Shown here: piece by piece, positions 19,281-29,078 of the stretch | Layout: the number at the start of each line of letters is the position of its first letter | How positions within the stretch are numbered: the stretch's first letter is position 1 | Assembly: GCA_027002995.1 (NCBI GenBank) | Contig: JALWZB010000132.1 | Span: 1 to 37,197, forward strand | Length of the DNA stretch: 37,197 nucleotides | Reading direction: 5' to 3' | DNA from: Desulfurococcales archaeon | GTDB lineage: Archaea; Thermoproteota; Thermoprotei_A; Sulfolobales; NBVN01 | Translations under genes and position numbers: made by a program | The notes under the pieces: generated by a model | The model's input: only the letters and a program-made list of their open reading frames with translations | Databases searched by the model: none | Told to the model about the DNA's origin: nothing

Positions 19281-20717
19281 ATGGGTGTTATTAGCGGTAA
19301 GGTTGGAGGAGAGAGGGCTGGGAAAGTATTCGGTATGTCTGAGTTGGATGACATCATTGGGGAGATCCCGTCAAACTATGTTGTCTTGCTTGAGGGTAGG
19401 CCCGGAACCGGTAAGACGTCCCTTGCCCTAATGACGCTCTGCAGGAACGTGCGTGAGGGTAAGGCTAGGGTGCTTTACGTGACGTCTAATGAGTGCTCGA
19501 ATAAGCTCATTAAGGTTGCTAAGAGTCTAGGGTGCGACCTAGAGTCTAGAATCCGGGAGGGTAAGGTGAAGGTTATTGAGTGCCCTACCTTAGGGGACGA
19601 GTACTTAATTGAGGTGGTGACCGAGGAAATCATGAAGAATGTTTTAGAGGGCTACGACATGGTCATAATCGACAGCGTTACCCCGTTAATGAAGATACTT
19701 GAGTCGTACGCTAAGAAGAGGGCATGGCTTCACACGGTAATCTATAAGATAGCGTCCGCGCAGAACGTCCTTGTCATGATGGTGTGTGATAAGCTCACAG
19801 AGCAGGATCCGGATATATCGCTCCTAGAGTACTTGGCGGACGTGGTGGTCAGCCTTAGCTATGACCCGGACGCAGTGTTCCCTAGGCGCCTGCGGATCCT
19901 TAAGTTCAGAACTAGATTCGTCCCTACGTACCCAATATACTTCGACATATCGAGTAGGGGTGTGAGGGCCATAAACGCTATTAGTAAGTCAGTGGTTGAG
20001 AGGTTAAGGAGTAAGAGAAAGCCAATAAGGATTGAAGATGACGCACCCACCAAGCTCTTCGGCAATGAGTTAGAGCCTGGAACGCAGATAGCGATAATAG
20101 TTAAGTACCCGGCATCAGGTATGGGTCTTCTCTACCCTTACTTAGTCCTCAGGATAGGGCTGGAGGCGCTACGAGGTAATGTTAAGGTGGGCGTAATTTA
20201 CTACGGTAGGAGGAGGGGCGAGCACATACTGAGGGAGGAGGGAATACTGGGTGAGCTCCTCAAGGACAGGATCGTGGAGATACCTGCGGAGGTTACGCAG
20301 AAGCAGGTGCCGCACTACCTGTACTACAGTGACCCAGAGTTAGGCGGGATAGACGTCCTAACCGTTACGGGGTATGAGAAGTTGATTGAGCTCTACGGTC
20401 TTGAGGAGATAAATAAAATGCTCTCTATATACCATGTGATGGACTCCAGCCTAGGGATAACCGCATTGAGGGTATTCAGAACCAGTCCCTCATACCCTGA
20501 CCCGCCGCCAGCCCTCAACACCTTAAGTGACATTGTGATTGAGGTCACGCTGAATGAGGAGAGGGAGTGCTTCAACCTGCGCGTGGTTAAGGGCAGGCAC
20601 ATACTCAGGCCAATAACGATACTCGATACCGAGCTGAAGTACGTTGTTGAGAGGCTAAGGAGGGAATTTATGAGTGCGGTGAGTACCATAAGGAGAGAAA
20701 GGGGTGAGAGCTCATGA
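19281..20717 (+). CDS. KaiC-like RecA-superfamily ATPase, apparently two domains
   Basis: Walker A LLEGRPGTGKTSLAL, Walker B YDMVIIDSV; C-terminal half resembles a second RecA-like domain without a Walker A. Confidence 0.82.
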   Translation: MGVISGKVGGERAGKVFGMSELDDIIGEIPSNYVVLLEGRPGTGKTSLALMTLCRNVREGKARVLYVTSNECSNKLIKVAKSLGCDLESRIREGKVKVIECPTLGDEYLIEVVTEEIMKNVLEGYDMVIIDSVTPLMKILESYAKKRAWLHTVIYKIASAQNVLVMMVCDKLTEQDPDISLLEYLADVVVSLSYDPDAVFPRRLRILKFRTRFVPTYPIYFDISSRGVRAINAISKSVVERLRSKRKPIRIEDDAPTKLFGNELEPGTQIAIIVKYPASGMGLLYPYLVLRIGLEALRGNVKVGVIYYGRRRGEHILREEGILGELLKDRIVEIPAEVTQKQVPHYLYYSDPELGGIDVLTVTGYEKLIELYGLEEINKMLSIYHVMDSSLGITALRVFRTSPSYPDPPPALNTLSDIVIEVTLNEERECFNLRVVKGRHILRPITILDTELKYVVERLRREFMSAVSTIRRERGESS

Positions 20718-20953
20718 GTGAGTTAAGGGTTGAGGAGCTTAAGGTGAAGTTAAGGAGGCATGCAACGAGCGTGGCTCCTGGCCTCCTCCTCACCCTCAAT
20801 ATTTATTCGATGAAGCTGTTTGGGGAGGGTTTTGAGGACGTGTGCGTTAAGGATATGGATAAGTGTAGGGAGGTCATGCATGTGGCGTGTAAGGATAGGA
20901 CGGTTGCTGACATGATGTTTAACGTGTTGATTAAGAAGATACTTCAGGAGTAG
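20714..20953 (+). CDS. Small hypothetical protein translationally coupled to the KaiC-like ATPase
   Basis: ATG at 20714 overlaps the upstream TGA (ATGA); same strand. Confidence 0.65.
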   Translation: MSELRVEELKVKLRRHATSVAPGLLLTLNIYSMKLFGEGFEDVCVKDMDKCREVMHVACKDRTVADMMFNVLIKKILQE

Positions 20954-20967
20954 GCTAGCTAGTCGCT

Positions 20968-21894
20968 TCACGTTGACTTAAGTAGGTTCATTACTTCCTT
21001 ATGTGTTGGTATGGCGCTTGATCCCAGCCTAGTGATCTTTATGGCGGCTACCGCAAGCCCGTACCTTACCGCTTCTTTGAGATCCCATCCGCGGGTCATC
21101 GCCGTTAGTAGGCCTGCCGCGAAGGCATCGCCAGCCCCGGTGGCGTCCTTAACCTTCGGCACCCTGAACGCCTCAAACCTCTCGCTGAGGTCCTCTGAAA
21201 GCACGTAGACTCCCTCAGCACCCATCTTAACGATCACTACTTCAGGGCCTAGCGACTTTATCTTGGACGCGCCTTCCTCGATGCTCGATGCCTTAGTTAG
21301 GGTTAAGCATTCCTCCGCGTTAACGAACACTATATCGACTAGCTTAATTAGGCTCCTTAACGCGTGTAGTCCCTTCCTGCATAGGACCCTCCCAGGGTCC
21401 CACGAGACGTACTTGCCTAGCTCCCTGGCGCGGGCGGCTACCTTGAGGGACGTGTCGGGCCTTAGGCTGGCTATGTGTACGTACCTACCCCTCTCAATGA
21501 CCCTCACGTCCACGTCGTCGGGCCTTAAGTCCTCCGCGACCCCCTTGAAGCCGTAGAGCGCTATCCTCCCCTCCTTATCTATTATCACTACGGTGAAGCC
21601 CGTTGGCCCGATCCCTATCCTTATGCCTGATATGTCGACGCCCTCACGCATTAGGTGGTCGACGGCCGTCCTGCCGAACCCGTCCAGGCCTACCTTAGCT
21701 ATCACCGCCGATGTCCCGCCGAGCCTCCTAACACCTATCGCGACGTTCGCTGCGGAGCCCCCAACACCCCGCGACTGATCCTCGATGACCGCTTCCTCGT
21801 CCGGCCCCGCGAAGTGGGATACGGTGAAGCGCAGATCCATCAGTACGTGGCCGACCGTGACTACGTCGAAGGACTTGCTTGCGTGGGCGTTCAT
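20968..21894 (-). CDS. PfkB family carbohydrate kinase
   Basis: GGSAANVAIGVRRLGG; DATGAGDAFAAGLLTAM signature. Confidence 0.93.
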   Translation of the reverse strand: MNAHASKSFDVVTVGHVLMDLRFTVSHFAGPDEEAVIEDQSRGVGGSAANVAIGVRRLGGTSAVIAKVGLDGFGRTAVDHLMREGVDISGIRIGIGPTGFTVVIIDKEGRIALYGFKGVAEDLRPDDVDVRVIERGRYVHIASLRPDTSLKVAARARELGKYVSWDPGRVLCRKGLHALRSLIKLVDIVFVNAEECLTLTKASSIEEGASKIKSLGPEVVIVKMGAEGVYVLSEDLSERFEAFRVPKVKDATGAGDAFAAGLLTAMTRGWDLKEAVRYGLAVAAIKITRLGSSAIPTHKEVMNLLKST

Positions 21895-21905
21895 AGCTCC
21901 TCAGG

Positions 21906-22697
21906 TCACCCCTTAACCTCCTTCACGGCCTCCTCAGGCTCTAAGCCCTCATGCACCACCTTAATTATTGCCCTAGCCATCCCTATGAGGTCTGGGTGCT
22001 GGAACACGTTCCTACCGACCACAACTCCCTTGCCGCCAGCAAGCATTACTGAGTAAACGTCCCTCAGGAAGTCTATGGGTTTAGGCCTTGAGGGTCCGCC
22101 GCTCATCAGCACCGGCACTCCTGAGGCCGCCTTAACGACTTCGGCGAAGGTCTCCTTACTCCCGGTGTAGTACGTCTTTATTAGGTCGGCGCCTGACTCG
22201 GCTGCCGCCCTAGCGCCGTACCTGACGATCTCGACGTCGTACATGTTGCTTATCGCCGGGCCCCTTGGGTAGGCTAGCTGAAGGCATGGGAGTCCGTAGG
22301 CCTCCGCCGCTGACCTTACGGCGAACCACCTCTCAAGCATTTCGTCCTCGTACTGACTGCCCCAGTAGACGGTCGCGGCGACGGCGTCAGCCCCTAGCGC
22401 GACCGCGTCCTCCACGTACCCGAAGGCGCTCTGCCTTAACCTCTCTTCCTTAGGCCTTAGGTTGGTCTTGCTAGTCACCTTAATTATGGCTGCTACCCTA
22501 CCTCCCCAGATGTCGTGTGTTAGCCTAGCTATGCCTGGGAGCATCATTATCGCGTCAACGCCTGCCTCAACCACCTTCTCTATGATGACCCTTGGGTTAA
22601 CCCTGTCTGGCGGAAAGTCCTTGGGCCCATGCTCCACCCCGTGGTCGAAGGCGAACACCACGCCCCTCCCGTCGGGGAGTATTCTGGACATCCTCAC
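21906..22697 (-). CDS. DhnA-type class I fructose-bisphosphate aldolase family protein
   Basis: [33 protein letters not shown] (Schiff-base Lys region); [20 protein letters not shown]. Confidence 0.9.
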   Translation of the reverse strand: MRMSRILPDGRGVVFAFDHGVEHGPKDFPPDRVNPRVIIEKVVEAGVDAIMMLPGIARLTHDIWGGRVAAIIKVTSKTNLRPKEERLRQSAFGYVEDAVALGADAVAATVYWGSQYEDEMLERWFAVRSAAEAYGLPCLQLAYPRGPAISNMYDVEIVRYGARAAAESGADLIKTYYTGSKETFAEVVKAASGVPVLMSGGPSRPKPIDFLRDVYSVMLAGGKGVVVGRNVFQHPDLIGMARAIIKVVHEGLEPEEAVKEVKG

Positions 22698-22897
22698 GTA
22701 CTTACCTACGCTTGAGTATGTTGGGAGCGCGTTACCTACTACCGTTGGAGATCACCTCAACGGTGAAGCTGTTAGCGTAGTTAATAAACACTTCCACGTA
22801 GAGATTCGAGGCATAACTTTAAGTTCAGGAACGCGCGCACCTAGCCGAAACAACTGCGCTTACGTTAAATTTTGTGGATTGAAGGATGCTCTTGGCC

Positions 22898-23569
22898 CTA
22901 AACGTACCTAAGGATGAAGTCCTTGAACCCCCTCAGCGCTTCCGCACCTAATTCCCGTGCGAAGCGGTGGGCGTCGAGTAGCCCTGCGTTAAGTGCTCCC
23001 TCAACATTAGCGTCGTTGTCGTCCACGAAGATCGCCTTGGAGGGTTCTACCCTAAGTAATCTTAGGGCGGCCTCGTAGATGTGCTTGTCAGGCTTGCAGT
23101 ACCCGACTAAGTCGCTCGTGATGATGGCGTCGAAGTACTTTAGGAGCCCGTCCCTCTCCATTGTTGCTAGGACGCATTCGTGGCACCAGTGATTAGATGC
23201 TAGCGCTACCCGTAACCCCGCGTCCGCCGCTATCTTGAGTAGTTGCTCCGCCCACGGTAACGGCTCCGTGTTCAGGATTACTTGAGCCTTCATCACTGCT
23301 TCAAGCCCCTTCACCACGCTTGGCTTTGGTGTGACGCCGTGCTTCGCTAGTACGTGTGCAGCCGCATACCCTATTTCCTGCTCGACCGGCCCCTCAAGCG
23401 ACCATGACTTCATGGCGTCACCTACGCTCTCCATGCTCGCGTCGCTCACCTCGATCCTTAGGAGGTACTTGAGGATTGATGACCTGAGGGATTCCCGGAA
23501 GTCCTTAGACTCGGCGTAGAGTACGCCGCCGTAGTCTATTAGTAAGGCCCTCGCTCTCCGCCCGCTCAA
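22898..23569 (-). CDS. HAD superfamily hydrolase
   Basis: LLIDYGGVLY, ALASNHWC, CKPDKHIYEAAL, IFVDDNDANVEGA. Confidence 0.88.
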   Translation of the reverse strand: MSGRRARALLIDYGGVLYAESKDFRESLRSSILKYLLRIEVSDASMESVGDAMKSWSLEGPVEQEIGYAAAHVLAKHGVTPKPSVVKGLEAVMKAQVILNTEPLPWAEQLLKIAADAGLRVALASNHWCHECVLATMERDGLLKYFDAIITSDLVGYCKPDKHIYEAALRLLRVEPSKAIFVDDNDANVEGALNAGLLDAHRFARELGAEALRGFKDFILRYV

Positions 23570-23624
23570 TGCGGTTACCTCTGGGGACGCTGGTGACGCC
23601 TTCCACGACCCACTAACTCATACC

Positions 23625-24797
23625 TTACTTTACCCTGCGCTTAAGGTTCCTCGCTATCCAGTCGCCGTTAACGGTCTCTAGGAACGCCTTGAGGAGCCTG
23701 GCCGCGTTTGCCGTGTCATTGAGGTTGAGGGTCTCCACCGGTGAGTGCACGTACCTCGTCGGCACGGATATGGTCCCTGCGGGAACGCCGTCCTTAGTGA
23801 GCTGTATTATTGAGGCGTCCGTGGTCCCTCCAGTGAGCACCTCCAGCTGGTAGGGTATGCCTTCACGCTTCGCCACCTCTATTAGTAGGTCCCTTATCGC
23901 TGGGTGCGTTATGAGTCCCGTGCCTTTCCTCCCATCCATGACCTTTATCGCTGGCCCCTTCCCGATCCTGGTTATGTAGTCGTGCTCCTCGACGCCGGGC
24001 ATGTCTGAAGCTATGGTCGTGTCCAGCGCTATGCCTAAGTGCGGCGTTATGGAGAACGCCGCTACCCTAGCTCCCTTAAGCCCTACCTCCTCCTGAACCG
24101 TGGCTACGGCGTACACGTCCACCCCATGCTCGCCCAGCGCCCTTAACGCCTCAACCATCACCGCTAACCCGACCTTATCGTCGAACCCCCTCCCAGTCAC
24201 GATGTCGGGGTTCCCTAACCTAGCTACGTCCCTCTCAATAACGGCTACCGCGCCGGGCGTGATCCCCATTCCCTCAGCTTCCTCGCGGCTTGAGGCGCCG
24301 ACATCTATGAAGAGGTCGCTTATGGGGATGACCTGCTTCGCCTCCTCAGGCTTCATGACGTGCGGAGCCTTACACCCCACTACCCCGCGTATGAAGCGCC
24401 CGTCCAGCGTCTTGATGAGGACGCGCTGACCCGGGAGTATCCTGTCGACCCACCCGCCTATGGGTGCGAACCTCAGGAACCCGTCCTTGGTGATGTGCCT
24501 GATCATTAACCCGATCTCATCCATGTGCGCCGCGATCATGACGCGTCCCTCACCGCGCCCCCTCCTAACGGCTATGACGTTGCCTAACGCGTCCACCCAG
24601 ACCTCATCGCTGAGTTCCTTGAGGTCCTCAATAACTAATTCCCTAACCTCGTCCTCGAATCCCGGGGGTGAGGGTTTTGAACAATACTTAGTTAGTAGCT
24701 TGAGGATTGAGTCCTTACTCACGCGTGACTCGGACACTTTCGACGCACCGGTGAGGTACTTGCCGAGGAAGAAAATTAACTTACCGTGCCTAAGCAA
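23625..24797 (-). CDS. M42 family metallopeptidase (glutamyl aminopeptidase/endoglucanase-like)
   Basis: MIAAHMDEIGLM; GRGFDDKVGLAVMVEAL; ATVQEEVGLKGA; PTRYVHSPVE. Confidence 0.95.
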   Translation of the reverse strand: MLRHGKLIFFLGKYLTGASKVSESRVSKDSILKLLTKYCSKPSPPGFEDEVRELVIEDLKELSDEVWVDALGNVIAVRRGRGEGRVMIAAHMDEIGLMIRHITKDGFLRFAPIGGWVDRILPGQRVLIKTLDGRFIRGVVGCKAPHVMKPEEAKQVIPISDLFIDVGASSREEAEGMGITPGAVAVIERDVARLGNPDIVTGRGFDDKVGLAVMVEALRALGEHGVDVYAVATVQEEVGLKGARVAAFSITPHLGIALDTTIASDMPGVEEHDYITRIGKGPAIKVMDGRKGTGLITHPAIRDLLIEVAKREGIPYQLEVLTGGTTDASIIQLTKDGVPAGTISVPTRYVHSPVETLNLNDTANAARLLKAFLETVNGDWIARNLKRRVK

Positions 24798-25352
24798 TAC
24801 TTAATGGAGGTAAAAATGGTGCCGACAATCGTCAAGGTAGTTTCAGTGGTTAGGAAGCGAGGTAAGACAACGCTACTCGAGTGCATGGTGAAGGAACTAA
24901 AGATGAGGGGCTTCCGTGTCGCCGCTATTAAGCACGCACATGCAGGGATAGGGATCCTAGGTGATAGCGGTAAGTTCCTCAAGTCCGGAGCTGACGTGAC
25001 AGTAGCGGTTTCTGGCAGGACGATAATGAAGTGCGAGGTTGCGAGGAGGGAGCTTGAGCTGGAGGACGCGTTAAGGGTGCTACCAGATGACATCGACGTG
25101 GTGCTTGTGGAAGGCTTCAAGGACAACCCTATTGGAGCGCCAGTATTGATCATTAACGATGCCGATGAGCTACAGGAGTACATGAGCCGCTACGGCATCC
25201 CCGCCTGCGTGATCTGCCCTCCCAGCGCTAGGGGGAGCGTTAAGGAATTACTCACCAGTAGAGGACTTCACGAGGTCCCCGTCATAGTTAAGGACAACTT
25301 AAGCGAGTGCGAGGACATCCTTACACTCTTCATTTATCGTGATTTCCTGTAA
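24786..25352 (+). CDS. MobB-like molybdopterin-guanine dinucleotide biosynthesis adaptor
   Basis: KRGKTTLLECMVKELKMRGFRVAAIKHAHAG; DIDVVLVEGFKD. Confidence 0.85.
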   Translation: MPKQYLMEVKMVPTIVKVVSVVRKRGKTTLLECMVKELKMRGFRVAAIKHAHAGIGILGDSGKFLKSGADVTVAVSGRTIMKCEVARRELELEDALRVLPDDIDVVLVEGFKDNPIGAPVLIINDADELQEYMSRYGIPACVICPPSARGSVKELLTSRGLHEVPVIVKDNLSECEDILTLFIYRDFL

Positions 25353-25354
25353 CC

Positions 25355-25530
25355 GTTTCTCGCCTACGGTTTTGGATTTCCGTAGGTCGGTTCGTCACGG
25401 TAGTTTACCGTTCCCCATCTACGGCCCCAGCTCCGTGGCTTAGGAGCTAGGGCCATCGGTGAATCACGGCGTCATCCCGACGGTCAATATGTCTTTGCCC
25501 CAGCAGGCTTTATAAATGAAACCTAGAAAG
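25355..25530 (-). ncRNA. Candidate structured RNA or decayed mobile-element end
   Basis: Intergenic region with clustered inverted repeats: CCTACGG/CCGTAGG (25363-25386), ACGGTA/TACCGT (25397-25411), GGCCCCAGCTCC/GGAGCTAGGGCC (25423-25454); TATA-like TTTATAAA at 25509-25516. Confidence 0.35.
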
Positions 25531-25561
25531 ACCCACAAACCAGAAACTGCTCCATACCCTT

Positions 25562-26791
25562 CTAACTCTTCTGCCACCTGAACTTAACTGCCCTCGTCTC
25601 AGGGCCTCGTAGGAACACTGCTTTCAGGAGTGGCGGGGTCGCGAAGTTCGTTACGATAGTTATGAGTAGCGCCGCTAAGTAGGCTTCAGGACCCAGTATA
25701 CCGCTAGTGTAGGCGAAGTACGCGGCCACGATACAGAACTCCGCCCTCGGAAATAGGCCTGTGCCGATCCTCAGCGCCGCTCTTGCCGGATACCCTATGA
25801 GGAAGGAAGTTAAGCCACCGCCCATTAACTTGCCTGCGAACGCAGCCCCTATCATCGCGACGTAGAACAGCGTGTAGTGCGGGTTTAGTGCGGTGCGCAC
25901 GTTTATTGCTGCCGCGGTTGTCATGAAGAAGAGCACGGAGAATGGCATCGCTATGGAGCGCACGCTTTCCGCGACCCTTTTAATGCCTCTAGATTCGGAG
26001 AAGGCCAGGCCGGACGCGTATGCAACCACTAGGTACGATACGCCCACGTACTTAACCACGTACGCCAGTAGAGCGAAGGTTCCGACGACGAGGGCGAAGA
26101 GGGAGCCCTCAACCCTAAGCCTACTAGCCTTCTTAGTGATGAAGTTGCTTGCTTTATGCAGGGTCACTAGGGTGACGTACCACGCGACTAGCGCTACACC
26201 AGCACTCTTAAGTAGGCCTATGGGGCTGAAGCTCCCTTGCTTCGCTAGGGAGGCTCCAGCAACTATCACGATGAGGGCTGCGAGGTCGTCCAGCACCGCT
26301 ATACCCAGTATGGTTTTGCCCTCCACGCTCGTCAGCTTCCCTATCTCGATGAGGGTCCTCACTGAGAGGGAGACGCTGGTGGCGACTAGGATGGAGCCCA
26401 CGAAGTAAGCCCTGTCGGGGCTGTACCCGAACGCTATGCCCACTAAGTACCCTAGCCCGAAGGCCGCTACGACCTCACCCACGGTTATTATGCCGTACAT
26501 TGGGAGGCTACGCATGAACTCCGAGTATCTAGTCTCCAGCCCAGCATAGAACAACAGTAGGCTTATGCCGAACCAGGAGAGCGTCTTAACAACATCGTTC
26601 GTCGGGTAGATGTTAAGCAGGGTAGAGCCGAGAATAAGTCCCATAAGGAGGTCGCCGAGAACCGGGGGCGCCCCAAGCCTAGAGAAAGCCTCCTCAGCAA
26701 GCTTACCCACGGTTAGCGCCAGGCCGAAGGCCAGGAACACGCTGTACACTAGCTCCTCAGCGCCAGGCACCCTACCCCTCCTCCAGCACAT
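25562..26791 (-). CDS. Kef-type/CPA2 cation:proton antiporter
   Basis: Polytopic protein: LGAPPVLGDLLMGLILG, GISLLLFYAGLETRYSEF, VLDDLAALIVIVAGAS, RAEFCIVAAYFAYTSGIL. Confidence 0.88.
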   Translation of the reverse strand: MCWRRGRVPGAEELVYSVFLAFGLALTVGKLAEEAFSRLGAPPVLGDLLMGLILGSTLLNIYPTNDVVKTLSWFGISLLLFYAGLETRYSEFMRSLPMYGIITVGEVVAAFGLGYLVGIAFGYSPDRAYFVGSILVATSVSLSVRTLIEIGKLTSVEGKTILGIAVLDDLAALIVIVAGASLAKQGSFSPIGLLKSAGVALVAWYVTLVTLHKASNFITKKASRLRVEGSLFALVVGTFALLAYVVKYVGVSYLVVAYASGLAFSESRGIKRVAESVRSIAMPFSVLFFMTTAAAINVRTALNPHYTLFYVAMIGAAFAGKLMGGGLTSFLIGYPARAALRIGTGLFPRAEFCIVAAYFAYTSGILGPEAYLAALLITIVTNFATPPLLKAVFLRGPETRAVKFRWQKS

Positions 26792-26910
26792 ACGTATTAG
26801 CGCGAGGAGTTAAAACGCGTGACGCTCAAAGGGCGGAGAGGGTAGCAATTCTTTAAAATTCATCTATAATTCTTTATCTGTCCGGCAATAACGCGGTTGC
26901 TAACCTTTCG

Positions 26911-28227
26911 TTGGGGAGGGGTGCGTGGTTGGAGTATAGTGCCGCCAGCGTGGCACTGGGTTTCGGCATTCTTATTTTCCTGTATGCGCTACTGACCCTC
27001 GAAATCGTTCATAGGACCGTGGCGGCACTATTCACGGCATCAATCGTGGTTATCCTTGACATAGTGCTGAGGTTCGTTGGTTTCACCGACCTCATCAACG
27101 AGATAGACATGAACACGATACTCCTCCTCATGTGCATGATGATGTTCGTGAGCATCCTAAGCAAGACCGGTATATTCAGCCACGCTTCGTCAGCACTCTT
27201 AAGGAGGCTTCACGCTAAGCCCTTCACCCTAATAGCGGTTCTCTCCGCCGTGACGGCCACAGTGTCCGCATTCATAGATAACGTGACGACCGTCCTCCTG
27301 ATATCGCCGGTAATACTTGAGATTTCCCGTAGGTTGAAGATAGATCCTAGGCCCATACTCCTCTCCATCGTATTCGCCTCCAATATCGGTGGGACGGCTA
27401 CGCTAATAGGTGACCCGCCCAACATACTCATAGGTTCTAAGGCTGGGTTAGGGTTCAAGGACTTCATATATAACTTAACCCCTGCAGTGATGATGGGTTT
27501 CCTGGCTTTCCTTGCCGTGATGGCGCTCCTGCTTAGGGGGTGGTTAAGGAGGTACTCACCGAGTTCGGAAGGCGTTGAGGGTTGGGTAACCCACGTTGAC
27601 AGAACCCTCCTGTATAAGGCGTTAGTGTCCCTCTCCATAACCCTCGCGCTCTTCGGTCTTGAGGACGTGTTTGAGTACCCTCCTGCTATCCCGCCGATCG
27701 TTGGGATAGGTATCTTACTCATGCTTGCCAGGGGTAGGGTAGGTGTTCAGGACGTGCTTTCGGACGTTGACTGGTCCACGCTGGTCTTCTTCATGGCGAT
27801 GTTCATTGTGATACGTGGTGTTGAGGCACTGGGGGTGATGGACTTTATAGCAGGGGGCATACTGTCCGTGGCTCAGGGTTACGTAGCACTCCTAATAATA
27901 ATTGTATGGATCTCGGCCGTGGTCTCGGCGTTCGTTGATAACATACCTTTCGTGATGTCCATGATACCCGTGATAGCTAGGATAGCGGCGACGGCCTCGG
28001 TGGCGTCAACGCCTCTCTACTGGGCCTTAAGCTTAGGTGGGTGCTTGGGTGGTAACGGGACCTTAGTTGGTGCGAGCGCTAACGTTGTCGTGGCGGGTAT
28101 TGCGGAGAGGCATGGGCACCCCATATCCTTCAGGTCCTTCCTCAAGTACGGTATGCCCGTAATGACCGTGACCGTCGCTGTCTCCACGGCTTACTTAATT
28201 ATCAGATACTGCGTTCTGCATATATAG
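26911..28227 (+). CDS. ArsB/NhaD (IT superfamily) anion or Na+ transporter
   Basis: SAFIDNVTTVLLISPVILEI, SNIGGTATLIGDPPNILIGS, SAFVDNIPFVMSMIPVI, GGNGTLVGASANVVVAGIA. Confidence 0.9.
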   Translation: MGRGAWLEYSAASVALGFGILIFLYALLTLEIVHRTVAALFTASIVVILDIVLRFVGFTDLINEIDMNTILLLMCMMMFVSILSKTGIFSHASSALLRRLHAKPFTLIAVLSAVTATVSAFIDNVTTVLLISPVILEISRRLKIDPRPILLSIVFASNIGGTATLIGDPPNILIGSKAGLGFKDFIYNLTPAVMMGFLAFLAVMALLLRGWLRRYSPSSEGVEGWVTHVDRTLLYKALVSLSITLALFGLEDVFEYPPAIPPIVGIGILLMLARGRVGVQDVLSDVDWSTLVFFMAMFIVIRGVEALGVMDFIAGGILSVAQGYVALLIIIVWISAVVSAFVDNIPFVMSMIPVIARIAATASVASTPLYWALSLGGCLGGNGTLVGASANVVVAGIAERHGHPISFRSFLKYGMPVMTVTVAVSTAYLIIRYCVLHI

Positions 28228-28229
28228 GA

Positions 28230-29078
28230 GTGAACACGTATATACTTACATGGGTGCCGCCCTTAAGGCAGGTTCTCATATGTTCGGCTAGGAGTGACCT
28301 AGTCGTTAGGGCAGCTAAGTACGTAGCCGTAATGAACCCCAACATGACTTACCACTTAGTCTCCGTAGTGCCTACGCATAAGTCTAGGTTACCGATAACC
28401 CCACTGCTGAGGAACACCTTCCTCAGGATGGCTCAGGAGGCAGTGCATGAGGTGGAGCTAGCCCTCATGGAGCATCGCGTCCTAGCGGTGAGGAAAGCAA
28501 TACTTTACGGGAGGCCTGAGGAGGAACTGCTTAAGTACGCGGTCACTTACTCCATAGACCTAATAGCGATAACGTCGTCAGTAACGGAGTCACCGCCGAG
28601 GAACATCGTCGGCACCGTCACTAAGGCAGTCATAATGCGCGCGCCGACACCCATATTCGTTTACACGTCAACCTCACCACCACCACCTAAGGGGGTGAGG
28701 AACGTAGCCATCCTAGTGGAGGGTAGGGGGGAGATAAGCGGTGATAAGGTCAGGGAGGTGCTCGAGTGGCTCACAACACCGTTCCTGAGGGTCAGGTTAC
28801 TGTGCTACCACTCAGGCAAGTACTGCTCCGAAGTGCTTGAAGCCGCAAGAATCCCAGGTAAGGTTGAGGAGGTCCTAGTGGATCACGTTCCCAGCGGGAA
28901 GGAGTACGAGAGGCTTGATTGGGTGGTGAGGAGTGTTGAGGGTGAGCACCTACTGGTGATCGGTAAGGGTGGCGGGCAACACGTTGCTAAGGGCTTCACC
29001 CTCTTAGGCGGGAGGAGGCTCCCCATGCGTGAGAACGTCCTTGCGGGCCTCTCCCCAGCCCCCGTACTTATGGTTTGA
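28230..29078 (+). CDS. Universal-stress-protein-like domain protein
   Basis: HEVELALMEHRVLAVRKAILYGRPEEELLKYAVTYSIDLIAITSS...IVGTVTKAVIMRAPTPIFVYTS; 2 nt after the transporter stop. Confidence 0.7.
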   Translation: MNTYILTWVPPLRQVLICSARSDLVVRAAKYVAVMNPNMTYHLVSVVPTHKSRLPITPLLRNTFLRMAQEAVHEVELALMEHRVLAVRKAILYGRPEEELLKYAVTYSIDLIAITSSVTESPPRNIVGTVTKAVIMRAPTPIFVYTSTSPPPPKGVRNVAILVEGRGEISGDKVREVLEWLTTPFLRVRLLCYHSGKYCSEVLEAARIPGKVEEVLVDHVPSGKEYERLDWVVRSVEGEHLLVIGKGGGQHVAKGFTLLGGRRLPMRENVLAGLSPAPVLMV

